A DNA stretch of 41,571 bases, taken from positions 1 through 41,571 of the IMG/VR virus record IMGVR_UViG_3300042691_016303. The stretch is one strand, 5' to 3'. Shown here in pieces: positions 31,278-37,866 of this stretch. Each line of letters starts with the position of its first letter. The first letter of the stretch is position 1. A program made the translations under genes and the position numbers. Under the pieces are notes generated by a model. It was not told the DNA's origin, made no database searches, and was given only the letters and a program-made list of their open reading frames with translations. This DNA is from a virus.

Positions 31278-31820
31278 TCAGCGGGCGTAATACTCTGCCA
31301 GCGCCCATAGCGCATCGTATGTCGATTCAATCGTCGTGTGCCCCGGTGACCAGTCCTCAGGCTGATCCTCAAGAATGACGTTCGTTGCCGCCTCGAATAC
31401 GCGAGCGGGCTGCGAGGCAAACACCTCGACCGTTTTCCCATAGCGGGCAATAGCCTCGTTCGCGACCTGGATGGACCGCTCCTCGTCAAAGGATCTCGGA
31501 GCCGGCCTGTTCTCGTTCGCCCATGCCCTGCGAGATGCCTTGGCACGCTGCCAAGCCTGATACTCCCGCTTGAACCTGTTCCCGGCATCGTAAAGCTCGG
31601 CAGGGCCATAGCGGAGCCGCTTGCCCTGTTCATCGAAGCCCCAGGATCGGTCGAGGATCAGCCGACCGAACAACTCGACACGCCACTCATGCTCTGGAAC
31701 GCGGGCGCTCTTGCGGTGCGGCTGTGCCATGGCGACAGACATGGTGGTCTGTTCCTCCTTCGTGCGGGACTGGCGTTGAGGGCGACCGTTCGGCTCGCGG
31801 TGCTTGATGGCAATCGTCAT
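31278..31820 (-). CDS. Hypothetical early protein
   Basis: 180 residues from ATG 31820 with GGAG about 7 bases upstream. The middle EWRVELFGRLILDRSWGFDE, then YDAGNRFKREYQAWQRAKAS is helical and basic; the C-terminus is acidic. It is the last gene of the leftward early operon. I recognise no family. Confidence 0.65.
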   Translation of the reverse strand: MTIAIKHREPNGRPQRQSRTKEEQTTMSVAMAQPHRKSARVPEHEWRVELFGRLILDRSWGFDEQGKRLRYGPAELYDAGNRFKREYQAWQRAKASRRAWANENRPAPRSFDEERSIQVANEAIARYGKTVEVFASQPARVFEAATNVILEDQPEDWSPGHTTIESTYDALWALAEYYAR

Positions 31821-31837
31821 GGCTTCTCCTGCGCCAG

Positions 31838-32290
31838 TCAGGCGACGTTGTATTTCCACATGCCGACCATTGCGGACGCCACATCAGACGAGCCCGTTTG
31901 AAGGTCAGACGCCGTATCGACACCAAACAACGCAGCCTCGGCAGACACGAGACGATTGGCCTCCTTAGGCGTCAGCCGATACCACTCGCCGCGAATGTGA
32001 TAGGGTTGAGCGCAGTGCTTGCGATGGAATGATTGCTCCACCGCTACCGCCAACTCGACCGGCATGACATGGCAGCCTGCGACGCACATCTTGAACGGGT
32101 TGCTGACCTGAATGCCGCTGCACCGATGGGCGGGCTTGTTGCTCTTGCCGATCTTCACGATGTTCGTGTTCTCTGCCCACATCACATAGACCGCAGCGTG
32201 CCCTTCCTGGATTGTCTGGACAGCCCTCGACTGGACAAGCCGTCCGTTCACGCGGGCACCGATCTTGCGCTTGCGGCCTCGCCTAGCCAT
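31838..32290 (-). CDS. GIY-YIG (T5orf172/Mug113-type) protein
   Basis: 150 residues. A basic N-terminus (ARRGRKRKIGARVNGRLVQS) precedes a T5orf172/Mug113-like domain: VYVMWAENTNIVKIGKSNKP, R63 in HRCSGIQVSNP, a central E and H in VEQSFHRKH, and GEWYRLTPKEA. It shares the layout of the protein at 3253-3705 but lacks its RHH domain. Possible DNA cleavage or DNA-binding role; activity is not shown by sequence alone. Confidence 0.7.
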   Translation of the reverse strand: MARRGRKRKIGARVNGRLVQSRAVQTIQEGHAAVYVMWAENTNIVKIGKSNKPAHRCSGIQVSNPFKMCVAGCHVMPVELAVAVEQSFHRKHCAQPYHIRGEWYRLTPKEANRLVSAEAALFGVDTASDLQTGSSDVASAMVGMWKYNVA

Positions 32291-32293
32291 CCT

Positions 32294-32509
32294 TCACTCT
32301 CCTGTGAGCTTGGCGGGTTCACGGATCGGCACTGGCCAGAAGCCCTCTATGTCGCTGTAGTCCACAGGCTGATCAGTTCCGATGAGCCAAAATGCTCCGC
32401 TGCACCACTCTGCCGGCTGCGCGCCGTCCCCATGGTCAACGACAACCCAGTAGTAGGCATCGACCAGCGGAGGTCCGTAATCCTTGTCTGTCACCGCAAC
32501 AAAGGTCAT
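32294..32509 (-). CDS. Hypothetical 71-residue protein
   Basis: A small aromatic, acidic protein (PPLVDAYYWVVVDHGDGAQP, then CSGAFWLIGTDQPVDYSDIE) with the look of the DUF551-type single-domain folds. ATGA overlap with the upstream gene. No function known. Confidence 0.6.
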   Translation of the reverse strand: MTFVAVTDKDYGPPLVDAYYWVVVDHGDGAQPAEWCSGAFWLIGTDQPVDYSDIEGFWPVPIREPAKLTGE

Positions 32510-33246
32510 GCTGCGCTCCTCTGTGCCATGCGGGAGGAAAGTTCAGGGGAAGCCGCAGGGATGGGCTGTGAAGCCTGTTCCTCGGCCCAGCGGTCGAATG
32601 CAGCCTCCGCTTCCTTGCGGCGCTCCTCGGCCTCTGCTCTGCGGCGCTCGGCATCATCCCAGCGGTGATCGGTCGCGGCCTTCGTGGTGTCGCGTATCTC
32701 GCGCTGGACCGCATACCGTCCGGTGCGCCTGCTCTTCGCCACCTCGTCATCGCTCAGCGGTGCCGGGGCCTGCCGGTCGAAGCTGTCGGGGTATTGCGTC
32801 GGGACCGTCCATTCATCCCGAGGCTGGCTCATCAGCGAGGCATTCGAGGTGAGGCCGATCTGGCGGTAATAGGCAATCCATGTTTCCCATGCCGCCGCAT
32901 CCCTGACACGGTGAATGACCACGTAGCCGGGGCCGAAGCGGTTCAGCCATTTCTTGCATTCGTCGAAGTAGGTGGCGGCCGTGATGCCGTGGCCGGATTG
33001 TGCCGCAATCTGCGGCTGGACAGCGCCGGCAATCGCGGCTTTCAGAGCCCGTTCGCAAGCCGGATATCTGGGAAACGTGCCGGATGCGTGGGTACGAATG
33101 ATCTGCTCGGCTGCATCCTCCGCCTGTTGCCGGGTGACACCAACAAACCGCCTGGACAGTGCAGGCAAGAGGCCATCGACGGGCTCGCCGTAAAGCCCTG
33201 AGTGTTCCAGCTTCGGGAAGAACGCTTTTTCAATCTCGCAGATCAT
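32506..33246 (-). CDS. Hypothetical replication-module protein
   Basis: 246 residues. The N-terminal half (EDAAEQIIRTHASGTFPRYP, then ALKAAIAGAVQPQ) resembles the conserved region of loader- or replisome-associated unknowns. The C-terminus has a long charged coiled coil (AERRRAEAEERRKEAEAAFD). It overlaps the next replication-like gene. Specific function is not recognised. Confidence 0.6.
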   Translation of the reverse strand: MICEIEKAFFPKLEHSGLYGEPVDGLLPALSRRFVGVTRQQAEDAAEQIIRTHASGTFPRYPACERALKAAIAGAVQPQIAAQSGHGITAATYFDECKKWLNRFGPGYVVIHRVRDAAAWETWIAYYRQIGLTSNASLMSQPRDEWTVPTQYPDSFDRQAPAPLSDDEVAKSRRTGRYAVQREIRDTTKAATDHRWDDAERRRAEAEERRKEAEAAFDRWAEEQASQPIPAASPELSSRMAQRSAA

Positions 33247-33806
33247 GCAACGTCCTCCAACAAAGATTCCCAGCGGCGTTGATTGATGTAAGTGACCAAG
33301 TGCAACTGCGGATAATCTGGCCTTCGTCGTCGCTCTTTCTCCAGAAACTCAGCATACCTCACAGCGCCGTCTAGCGCACGGTCCTGATCGTCTGGCGTTA
33401 GTCTTGTCCACGCCTTTAGCGCCTCGGACTTCGATGCGTTCGGATGTTTGGGGAACGTGTCGTGCAGCAGGGTGAAGGCTGGCGGATAGGCAATCGGCTT
33501 GGCCTTGACCGGCACGGGGTCCGGCTTGCCGGACAAGGTGGGTTGGGGGGATATAGGGGGGGATTGGGTAGGGGTTTGGGGAAGGGACAAGGGGGGGCAA
33601 AGGGGGGAAGGGTTGTCCGCGGATTTCCGCAGACGTTCCGCGGATTTCCGTTCCCGATCATATGCCCGACGCCGTTCCGCCTGTTCGTCAACAACCATGC
33701 GGCTGCCATCTTGAACGGATGCCATTGCAGCCACGACATCGAGTATGTCGCTGTCGTTCATGCCCTTGGCCCGCATGGTGGCGATGACGGCAGCAATGGC
33801 CTTCAT
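33243..33806 (-). CDS. Putative replication initiation/loader-like protein
   Basis: 187 residues. An N-terminal charged helix (VVDEQAERRRAYDRERKSAE) leads to a Pro/Ser-rich linker (about 66-110, containing a G-rich run on the plus strand) and a C-terminal helical domain (SEALKAWTRLTPDDQDRALD, then PQLHLVTYINQRRWESLLED). The arrangement resembles the C-terminal half of phage replication proteins and DnaT-like loaders in rhizobial phages. Weak assignment. Confidence 0.5.
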   Translation of the reverse strand: MKAIAAVIATMRAKGMNDSDILDVVAAMASVQDGSRMVVDEQAERRRAYDRERKSAERLRKSADNPSPLCPPLSLPQTPTQSPPISPQPTLSGKPDPVPVKAKPIAYPPAFTLLHDTFPKHPNASKSEALKAWTRLTPDDQDRALDGAVRYAEFLEKERRRRPDYPQLHLVTYINQRRWESLLEDVA

Positions 33807-34432
33807 GCTGCCACCCGATCAGGCTTTGGGTATGCTTCAGCCTTCAAACCAAGGCGGCGCGCCTTGGCGTCACCGCGACGAGAAAGAGATTTCCAATAAA
33901 GGTGCTTGCCGTCGTCATAATGCGGCTGGACATCGGCGGTCGGCATCATCTGCCGAAGTTTTTCCGGGGAACGCGTTCCCCATTTTGAATTGCAGCTTCG
34001 CCCCGGAACGAAAACGCCATTCAATAAAATGCCGTCCATCATCCGTCCGCGCTTGCCGTCATATTCCCAAGACGACGCTTGATAAATTCCGCCATGGTGG
34101 CCTTGCGTTGAATCCGCGAACGAAACAACCAAGTCAATCGCTTCGCTGCGTCGAAGAAAGGTAATTGTTTTTGCAATCAACCCTGTAAGGCTGCACGACG
34201 CGTCGTCGCGCCGAACTAGGCGTGACAGTTCCCACACTTCTTCCGACCACCTTGTCGGAGGGATAGAAAAAAGACATGCAGCGTATGCTGGCCCGTAATC
34301 TCCGAATAATCCGCCGTCGTGGTGCCACGTCGCGCAACATTGTATGTTGGCTGGCATTCGACGCGAATAGTGAAATTCCTTAATTAGGTTTTCCGCCGCG
34401 CCAGTGTCTCCAATGCGAAGATGGCCGATCAT
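33803..34432 (-). CDS. Mom-like DNA (adenine) modification enzyme
   Basis: 209 residues, GNAT-like fold. VWELSRLVRRDDA (67-79), then LVVSFADSTQGHHGGIYQAS (101-120) and SWEYDGKR match phage Mu Mom, which converts adenine to N6-carbamoylmethyl-adenine and protects phage DNA from host restriction. The N-terminus HYSRRMPANIQ also fits. Base composition is more AT-rich than neighbouring genes, which suggests separate acquisition. It sits between RusA and a replication-like gene and overlaps both (RusA by 1 base). Activity is inferred from the family. Confidence 0.8.
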   Translation of the reverse strand: MIGHLRIGDTGAAENLIKEFHYSRRMPANIQCCATWHHDGGLFGDYGPAYAACLFSIPPTRWSEEVWELSRLVRRDDASCSLTGLIAKTITFLRRSEAIDLVVSFADSTQGHHGGIYQASSWEYDGKRGRMMDGILLNGVFVPGRSCNSKWGTRSPEKLRQMMPTADVQPHYDDGKHLYWKSLSRRGDAKARRLGLKAEAYPKPDRVAA

Positions 34433-34782
34433 CACCCCTCCCACGCCATGACGGAGACACATGCGCTGGCGATGCCGGGCGTGCGCTCAATGGTCAGCTT
34501 GTGAAGAAGGCGGTCGTCCGAGGTGATCTTGTGTTTCACCATCAGGTCGAGGACGGCCTTCGCGCGGTTGTCGATGTCTCCCGCCATCTTCTCGGGAAGC
34601 CGGATGATTGCCTGATACGGGCCAACAACCTTGCCGGGGCGCTGGGAGGCCAGCAGGTATCCAGCCTCTTCCGCCCATGCCCGATACTCAGCCGTGCGAA
34701 CGCGGCCCTTCCCTGGCACGTTGCGGAAGCACATGTTCAGTGATGGCGGAACGGGGACGCTGAACGCGAGAGCGTCCCTCAT
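34432..34782 (-). CDS. rusA: RusA-like Holliday junction resolvase
   Basis: 116 residues, the standard RusA length. AGDIDNRAKAVLDLMVKHKI (67-86), then SDDRLL, carries the acidic catalytic set D69, D71, D90 and the N-x-x-K signature. It resolves branched DNA before packaging. Overlaps: ATGA with the DnaA-like gene and one base with the Mom-like gene. Confidence 0.9.
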   Translation of the reverse strand: MRDALAFSVPVPPSLNMCFRNVPGKGRVRTAEYRAWAEEAGYLLASQRPGKVVGPYQAIIRLPEKMAGDIDNRAKAVLDLMVKHKITSDDRLLHKLTIERTPGIASACVSVMAWEG

Positions 34783-35237
34783 CGGATGCGCTCCCCGTTC
34801 TCATTGCGGGTGCTGATCAGGTGCATGATCGAGGTGTGATCCCGATTGAGCATCTGACCGATACGGGGGAGGGACATGCCGCGACCGCGAAGGTAATGAG
34901 CCATCACCGCCCGGCAGGCCACCTCTGGCTCACTCCTGCCCTTCGCCAGCACGTATTCGAGTTTCAGCCCGCGCCTGTTCGCAATCTCACGCAGCGGGTT
35001 GTTGAGGTCGCGCACCACAATGGCCGAATAGATGATCGGCTTGGGGCCAATCGGTTCCTCGTATCGAGTGGCGTGAAGGTCTTCCGGGCCGCGTACGCGA
35101 CGGCGGGGAACGGTGCCGGAACCATTCGCTTTCCCCAGCCGCTTGCGGACCTCCGCGTAATGCGCGTGCAGGAACTCAAGCGCCGTCGCTGGCGTTTCAT
35201 GGGGGGGGTCGATTTGCGTGGGGTTATCGAAAAGCAT
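34779..35237 (-). CDS. DnaA domain IV-like (helix-turn-helix) protein
   Basis: 152 residues. The C-terminal part (about 75-148), RSEPEVACRAVMAHYLRGRG, then MSLPRIGQMLNRDHTSIMHL, matches the DnaA-box-binding domain IV with the DHTSIxH signature. No AAA+ ATPase domain is present. It might bind DnaA boxes in phage or host DNA and redirect or block host DnaA. Start ATG 35237 shares TGATG with the upstream gene. Confidence 0.8.
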   Translation of the reverse strand: MLFDNPTQIDPPHETPATALEFLHAHYAEVRKRLGKANGSGTVPRRRVRGPEDLHATRYEEPIGPKPIIYSAIVVRDLNNPLREIANRRGLKLEYVLAKGRSEPEVACRAVMAHYLRGRGMSLPRIGQMLNRDHTSIMHLISTRNENGERIR

Positions 35238-35641
35238 CACATCATTTCCTCAAGGCCAAGCCGATACGCACGCGCCGCGATCCGGAGCGGACGAGCCAGT
35301 TCCCCACCCGCTTCCGGGTCGCTGCGCTCAATGCGATCCGCCAAATTCTCAAGGCACGCCGCTTCCATCTGATCCGCATGTTTCCTCGCCTTAGCCTCTG
35401 CCTCAGCCTTCAAGCGGCGAAGCTCGTCCATTTCGTGCGCGCGGATGGAAATGCGTCCGTCCGCAGTCCAAACGTCCTTTGCCCTGTTGAGCGACCACGC
35501 CAGCTTGCGAGCGGCTCGGGCCACCCGAGACTTCACGTTGTCGCCTTCGCGAGCCGGTGTGATTTCGCGAATAAGGCGGGAGGCTTCCAGGGTCAGAGCA
35601 GACACGACACGCGCTCCGGTTTCCGATGAGATGAGGGACAT
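35237..35641 (-). CDS. Hypothetical early protein
   Basis: 134 residues, helical, rich in Ala, Arg and Glu with a coiled-coil centre (MDELRRLKAEAEAKARKHAD). GGAGAACGGAA precedes ATG 35641. It has the look of a small DNA-associated early protein of rhizobial phages; no family named. Confidence 0.6.
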   Translation of the reverse strand: MSLISSETGARVVSALTLEASRLIREITPAREGDNVKSRVARAARKLAWSLNRAKDVWTADGRISIRAHEMDELRRLKAEAEAKARKHADQMEAACLENLADRIERSDPEAGGELARPLRIAARAYRLGLEEMM

Positions 35642-35970
35642 TTCCGTTCTCCGTTGTGGTGACTTGTGATCACCACGCAGGAGGCGACGGAGGCCCCATG
35701 GAGAACTTGCAGACCATTCTCGACCGAGTGCTTGCAGGCGTTGGCGAGATGGTTGCTCAAAGAAAGACCCTCATTCGCGAGGGAGTTGGCGTGCCTGGGG
35801 AGGTCCGCGACCAGCGGGAGGGAAAGACGGTCGCTAAGGAAGGCACGCGGGAGAACACATCGGCGGGAACCCGCCCCCTGCCCGTCGTCTGCGAGACAGG
35901 GGGCGGAAAGAGCCCAAGACAGGACATTGGCGACCTGAATTGTCTTCACCGGCCGATGAAGGGCGGTCAT
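35593..35970 (-). CDS. Ambiguous leftward ORF in the early leader
   Basis: 125 residues. In favour: its ATG overlaps the 45-residue TM gene upstream as ATGA, on the strand of the surrounding operon. Against: it overlaps the next gene by 49 bases and has only a weak GGTGA ribosome site. A 113-residue plus-strand ORF covers much of the same DNA (35698-36039). Only one of the two is likely to be real. No recognised motif. Confidence 0.35.
   Translation of the reverse strand: MTALHRPVKTIQVANVLSWALSAPCLADDGQGAGSRRCVLPRAFLSDRLSLPLVADLPRHANSLANEGLSLSNHLANACKHSVENGLQVLHGASVASCVVITSHHNGERKCPSSHRKPERVSCLL
35656..35676. promoter_or_regulatory. Palindrome upstream of the 134-residue early gene
   Basis: GTGGTGA and TCACCAC are 7-bp inverted arms with a 7-base spacer, 15 bases upstream of ATG 35641. 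A nested palindrome GTGATCAC lies at 35666-35673. It could be an operator or an mRNA hairpin in the leader of the leftward gene. Confidence 0.45.
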
Positions 35971-36039
35971 GCGATCACCAGTGCGGCGATGCAGGCGAGA
36001 ATGGGGAGGCCGATCACCGACACTGACAGCCAGAAGTGA
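35698..36039 (+). CDS. Ambiguous rightward ORF opposite the early leader
   Basis: 113 residues, ATG with GGAGG 4 bases upstream. The N-terminus (LQTILDRVLAGVGEMVAQRK) is a plausible amphipathic helix; the rest is low in structure. It lies opposite the leftward ORF at 35593-35970 and the TM gene at 35967-36104. Either this or the leftward ORF is probably spurious. Confidence 0.35.
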   Translation: MENLQTILDRVLAGVGEMVAQRKTLIREGVGVPGEVRDQREGKTVAKEGTRENTSAGTRPLPVVCETGGGKSPRQDIGDLNCLHRPMKGGHAITSAAMQARMGRPITDTDSQK

Positions 36040-36104
36040 TGCACAGCGATGTGCTCGGCGGTGTCTGCGGCGCGGGTGAAGCCTGCGGAAATGCGCTCAA
36101 TCAT
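35967..36104 (-). CDS. 45-residue membrane protein
   Basis: A short gene in a chain of overlaps. N-terminal amphipathic helix (ISAGFTRAADTAEHIAVHHF) then one transmembrane segment (WLSVSVIGLPILACIAALVI). Its start lies 7 bases inside the upstream gene. Confidence 0.55.
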   Translation of the reverse strand: MIERISAGFTRAADTAEHIAVHHFWLSVSVIGLPILACIAALVIA

Positions 36105-36255
36105 CGTCGGCCACCGCCGAAACGAGGTTCATGAACCACAGCCCGCAGGCAAACGCCCAACCAGAAGCAAGTACCGTGGAATTGTCAGCCACGTTGAGGG
36201 CGACAAGTGTTCCGGTCACACCAACCCAAAGGCCGCACCAGATGATGTCCCTCAT
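36097..36255 (-). CDS. 52-residue two-TM protein
   Basis: Two membrane segments (IIWCGLWVGVTGTLVALNVA and SGWAFACGLWFMNLVSAVA) with an acidic tail (ADDD). ATGA overlap with the 27-residue peptide. Part of a four-gene membrane peptide cassette. Confidence 0.55.
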   Translation of the reverse strand: MRDIIWCGLWVGVTGTLVALNVADNSTVLASGWAFACGLWFMNLVSAVADDD

Positions 36256-36335
36256 CGCAGCCCCCACCCGGTTACGGCACAGGCGAAGCCGAAGAGGACG
36301 AGCTGCACGAGAAGCGTCGGATAGTCCGCGACCAT
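36252..36335 (-). CDS. 27-residue membrane peptide
   Basis: One hydrophobic helix (LLVQLVLFGFACAVTGWGL). The ATG shares TGATG with the upstream gene and the stop shares ATGA with the downstream one. Confidence 0.45.
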   Translation of the reverse strand: MVADYPTLLVQLVLFGFACAVTGWGLR

Positions 36336-36433
36336 CACAGAACTCCCATCCAGAAGAGGAAGATCAGAGCAGCCGCCAGCGCGATGCAGGGGCCGAATGC
36401 GATGAGGTAGGTGCGCCAGTCGTCATCGTTCAT
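36335..36433 (-). CDS. 32-residue membrane peptide, first gene of leftward early chain
   Basis: An acidic N-terminus (NDDDW) then one transmembrane helix (AFGPCIALAAALIFLFWMGV). It has GGGGGTAGGTC upstream as a ribosome site. A palindrome GTTGCAAC at 36456-36463, related to the operator half-site, lies just upstream. Confidence 0.55.
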   Translation of the reverse strand: MNDDDWRTYLIAFGPCIALAAALIFLFWMGVL

Positions 36434-36562
36434 GACCTACCCCCGGTTGAGCAGGTTGCAACGAATTTGAGATAACCCAAGGGAATTATTAGGGATTCAC
36501 CGAATTGCCCAAAGGCACGCAACAGCCTGTAATACCGCCCTCGCATCGCAGAGAGGGAAATC

Positions 36563-36820
36563 ATGCTGTCGTTGCAGTGCTTCGATCCGCTGGCAGTCCG
36601 GGCGGGCATCCACGCATTCATCATCACGTATGCCCGCACCCCGAAGGGGCGGAAGAAGCTGCTGGAGGCCATCGCGCTCTTGCAGGAGCAGGCCATGGCG
36701 TCGCAGATCACGCCCATATCCCGGCAGCACAAGGCCACGCCACGGCAGCGGGAGACGCTGCATGAAGGCGCGATGTACCTTGAGGCGATCCGGGACCTGC
36801 TGGACGAGAGGCGGGCGTAG
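36563..36820 (+). CDS. Hypothetical protein convergent with the small XRE gene
   Basis: 85 residues; ATG 36563 follows GAGAGGGA. The sequence has a helical middle (ARTPKGRKKLLEAIALLQEQ) and the C-terminal RQRETLHEGAMYLEAIRDLL helix, a form seen in small proteins of rhizobial phages. It ends 1 base before the leftward XRE gene ends. Function unknown. Confidence 0.6.
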   Translation: MLSLQCFDPLAVRAGIHAFIITYARTPKGRKKLLEAIALLQEQAMASQITPISRQHKATPRQRETLHEGAMYLEAIRDLLDERRA

Positions 36821-36821
36821 G

Positions 36822-37034
36822 TCATGCCGCACCCCTGAACACGTCAGGGCGAAGTTGCTCACGGCGCACGCCGGTCACTGCCTCGACACGATCCAGAAGA
36901 CGCACCGGCACCCGCGAGCGGGCCGTTTCCCAGCGCCAGATTGTCGTGCGGTCAACGTCAAGCCGCTCGGCAAGCTGGCCAACTGTCAGGCCGTGCTTTT
37001 CGCGGTATCCGGAAATGGGGTTCGGGGTTGTCAT
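36822..37034 (-). CDS. Small XRE-family repressor/Cro-like protein
   Basis: 70 residues. A single helix-turn-helix (LTVGQLAERLDVDRTTIWRW, 16-35) and ETARSRVPVRLLDRVEAVTG, the YdaS/Cro-type pattern. It faces the 113-residue XRE gene across 95 bases that hold a perfect operator. It is one half of the lysogeny switch. Which of the two is the repressor cannot be told from sequence. Confidence 0.8.
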   Translation of the reverse strand: MTTPNPISGYREKHGLTVGQLAERLDVDRTTIWRWETARSRVPVRLLDRVEAVTGVRREQLRPDVFRGAA

Positions 37035-37043
37035 TCCCGCACC

Positions 37044-37060
37044 GTTGCAGATTATGCAAC
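37044..37060. promoter_or_regulatory. Switch operator GTTGCA-N5-TGCAAC (perfect)
   Basis: Perfect 6-bp inverted arms with 5-base spacer, 10 bases upstream of the small XRE gene start. Two weaker related sites lie in the same intergenic region: GTTGAC..GCTAAC at 37078-37096 and GTTGC-N8-GCAAC at 37123-37140, the latter covering the start codon of the opposing XRE gene. On the minus strand the palindrome contains a CATAAT box. The same perfect palindrome recurs at 37818. Confidence 0.75.
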
Positions 37061-37129
37061 TGTTGGCAAGAGGGTGCGTTGACTTTTTTTGCTAACGACC
37101 GTGGCCACCTGCGGATTCTACGGTTGCAC

Positions 37130-37471
37130 ATGTCAGCAACCGACCGAATCCACAGCGACAAGCCGTCCCGCCGAAAGCACTTCATTCCGGAGTGGATGGA
37201 GCATCGCGGGCTGAAGCCGAAGGATTTGATCGAGCACCTGGGAGCGGACAAGTCGCTGGTGTCCCGCTGGATCAACAAGGGCAACACGCCGCAGGACAAA
37301 TACCTGGCTCCGCTGGCAGCCCTCCTTGCCACGTCAATCGAGGGCCTGTTTCGCCACCCGGATGACGACTGGCTCCGCAAGCTCTTTGCCGACCGGCCAC
37401 GCGAAGAACGCGAACAGATGAAGCGCGCATTCGAGAGCATCGCTGACGCCATTCCAAGGCGACGCGCTTGA
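37130..37471 (+). CDS. XRE-family transcriptional regulator
   Basis: 113 residues from ATG 37130. HTH at about 28-50 (LKPKDLIEHLGADKSLVSRW), followed by TSIEGLFRHPDDDW and an acidic/basic helical tail. No S24 peptidase domain, so no RecA-triggered self-cleavage is evident. It is the divergent partner of the 70-residue XRE gene and the first gene of the rightward side. Confidence 0.8.
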   Translation: MSATDRIHSDKPSRRKHFIPEWMEHRGLKPKDLIEHLGADKSLVSRWINKGNTPQDKYLAPLAALLATSIEGLFRHPDDDWLRKLFADRPREEREQMKRAFESIADAIPRRRA

Positions 37472-37473
37472 GC

Positions 37474-37722
37474 ATGGGCGCTTCCGGTTTGTCATTGGCC
37501 CTTCATGGCGTGACGGGAATGCTCGTCGCGGCGGGCGGCTATCAGATTGGCGAGCAATACATGCAGGGCTGGGGCGAAGGCATGGCCGGCGCAATCGTGT
37601 CCATTCTGATCCTCTCCGCTGCCGTATCCACTGGCGGGCGAGACGCGAGGCGCGACGGCTATCGCCAAGGCCACCACGACGGTCGCAACGGCCTATTTGA
37701 CCGGACAGACGAAATCACCTGA
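37474..37722 (+). CDS. Hypothetical membrane-associated protein
   Basis: 82 residues from ATG 37474 (a TTG at 37468 would give a TTGA overlap). Two hydrophobic segments (LSLALHGVTGMLVAAGGYQI and GMAGAIVSILILSAAVSTGG) and a polar C-terminus (ARRDGYRQGHHDGRNG). It sits directly behind the regulator, so it may be made in the lysogen or very early. Function unknown. Confidence 0.6.
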   Translation: MGASGLSLALHGVTGMLVAAGGYQIGEQYMQGWGEGMAGAIVSILILSAAVSTGGRDARRDGYRQGHHDGRNGLFDRTDEIT

Positions 37723-37773
37723 CACGAAGTTGCACGACCACCCTTTAGGGTGACGCCACCGCCAGACCGCGCG

Positions 37774-37834
37774 GTTGCATTTTTTGCTAAATTTCTTTGC
37801 CAGCCCTATTGCGGTTCGTTGCAATCTCTGCAAC
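37774..37834. promoter_or_regulatory. Early rightward operator pair
   Basis: GTTGCA-N5-TGCTAA at 37774-37790 and the perfect GTTGCA-N5-TGCAAC at 37818-37834 repeat the switch operator. They are 44 bases apart, upstream of the early gene at 37867. A possible promoter TTGCTA (37784-37789) and TATTGC (17 bases on) lies between and over them. A switch regulator would repress the recombination operon here. Confidence 0.7.
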
Positions 37835-37866
37835 ACTGCCTCCATCAGATCGCGATGGAGAGCGAC

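Noticed and set aside
33530-33610. G-rich run on the plus strand as a possible quadruplex
   Set aside because: It encodes the Pro/Ser-rich linker of the leftward replication-like protein, which explains it; no evidence of a separate function.
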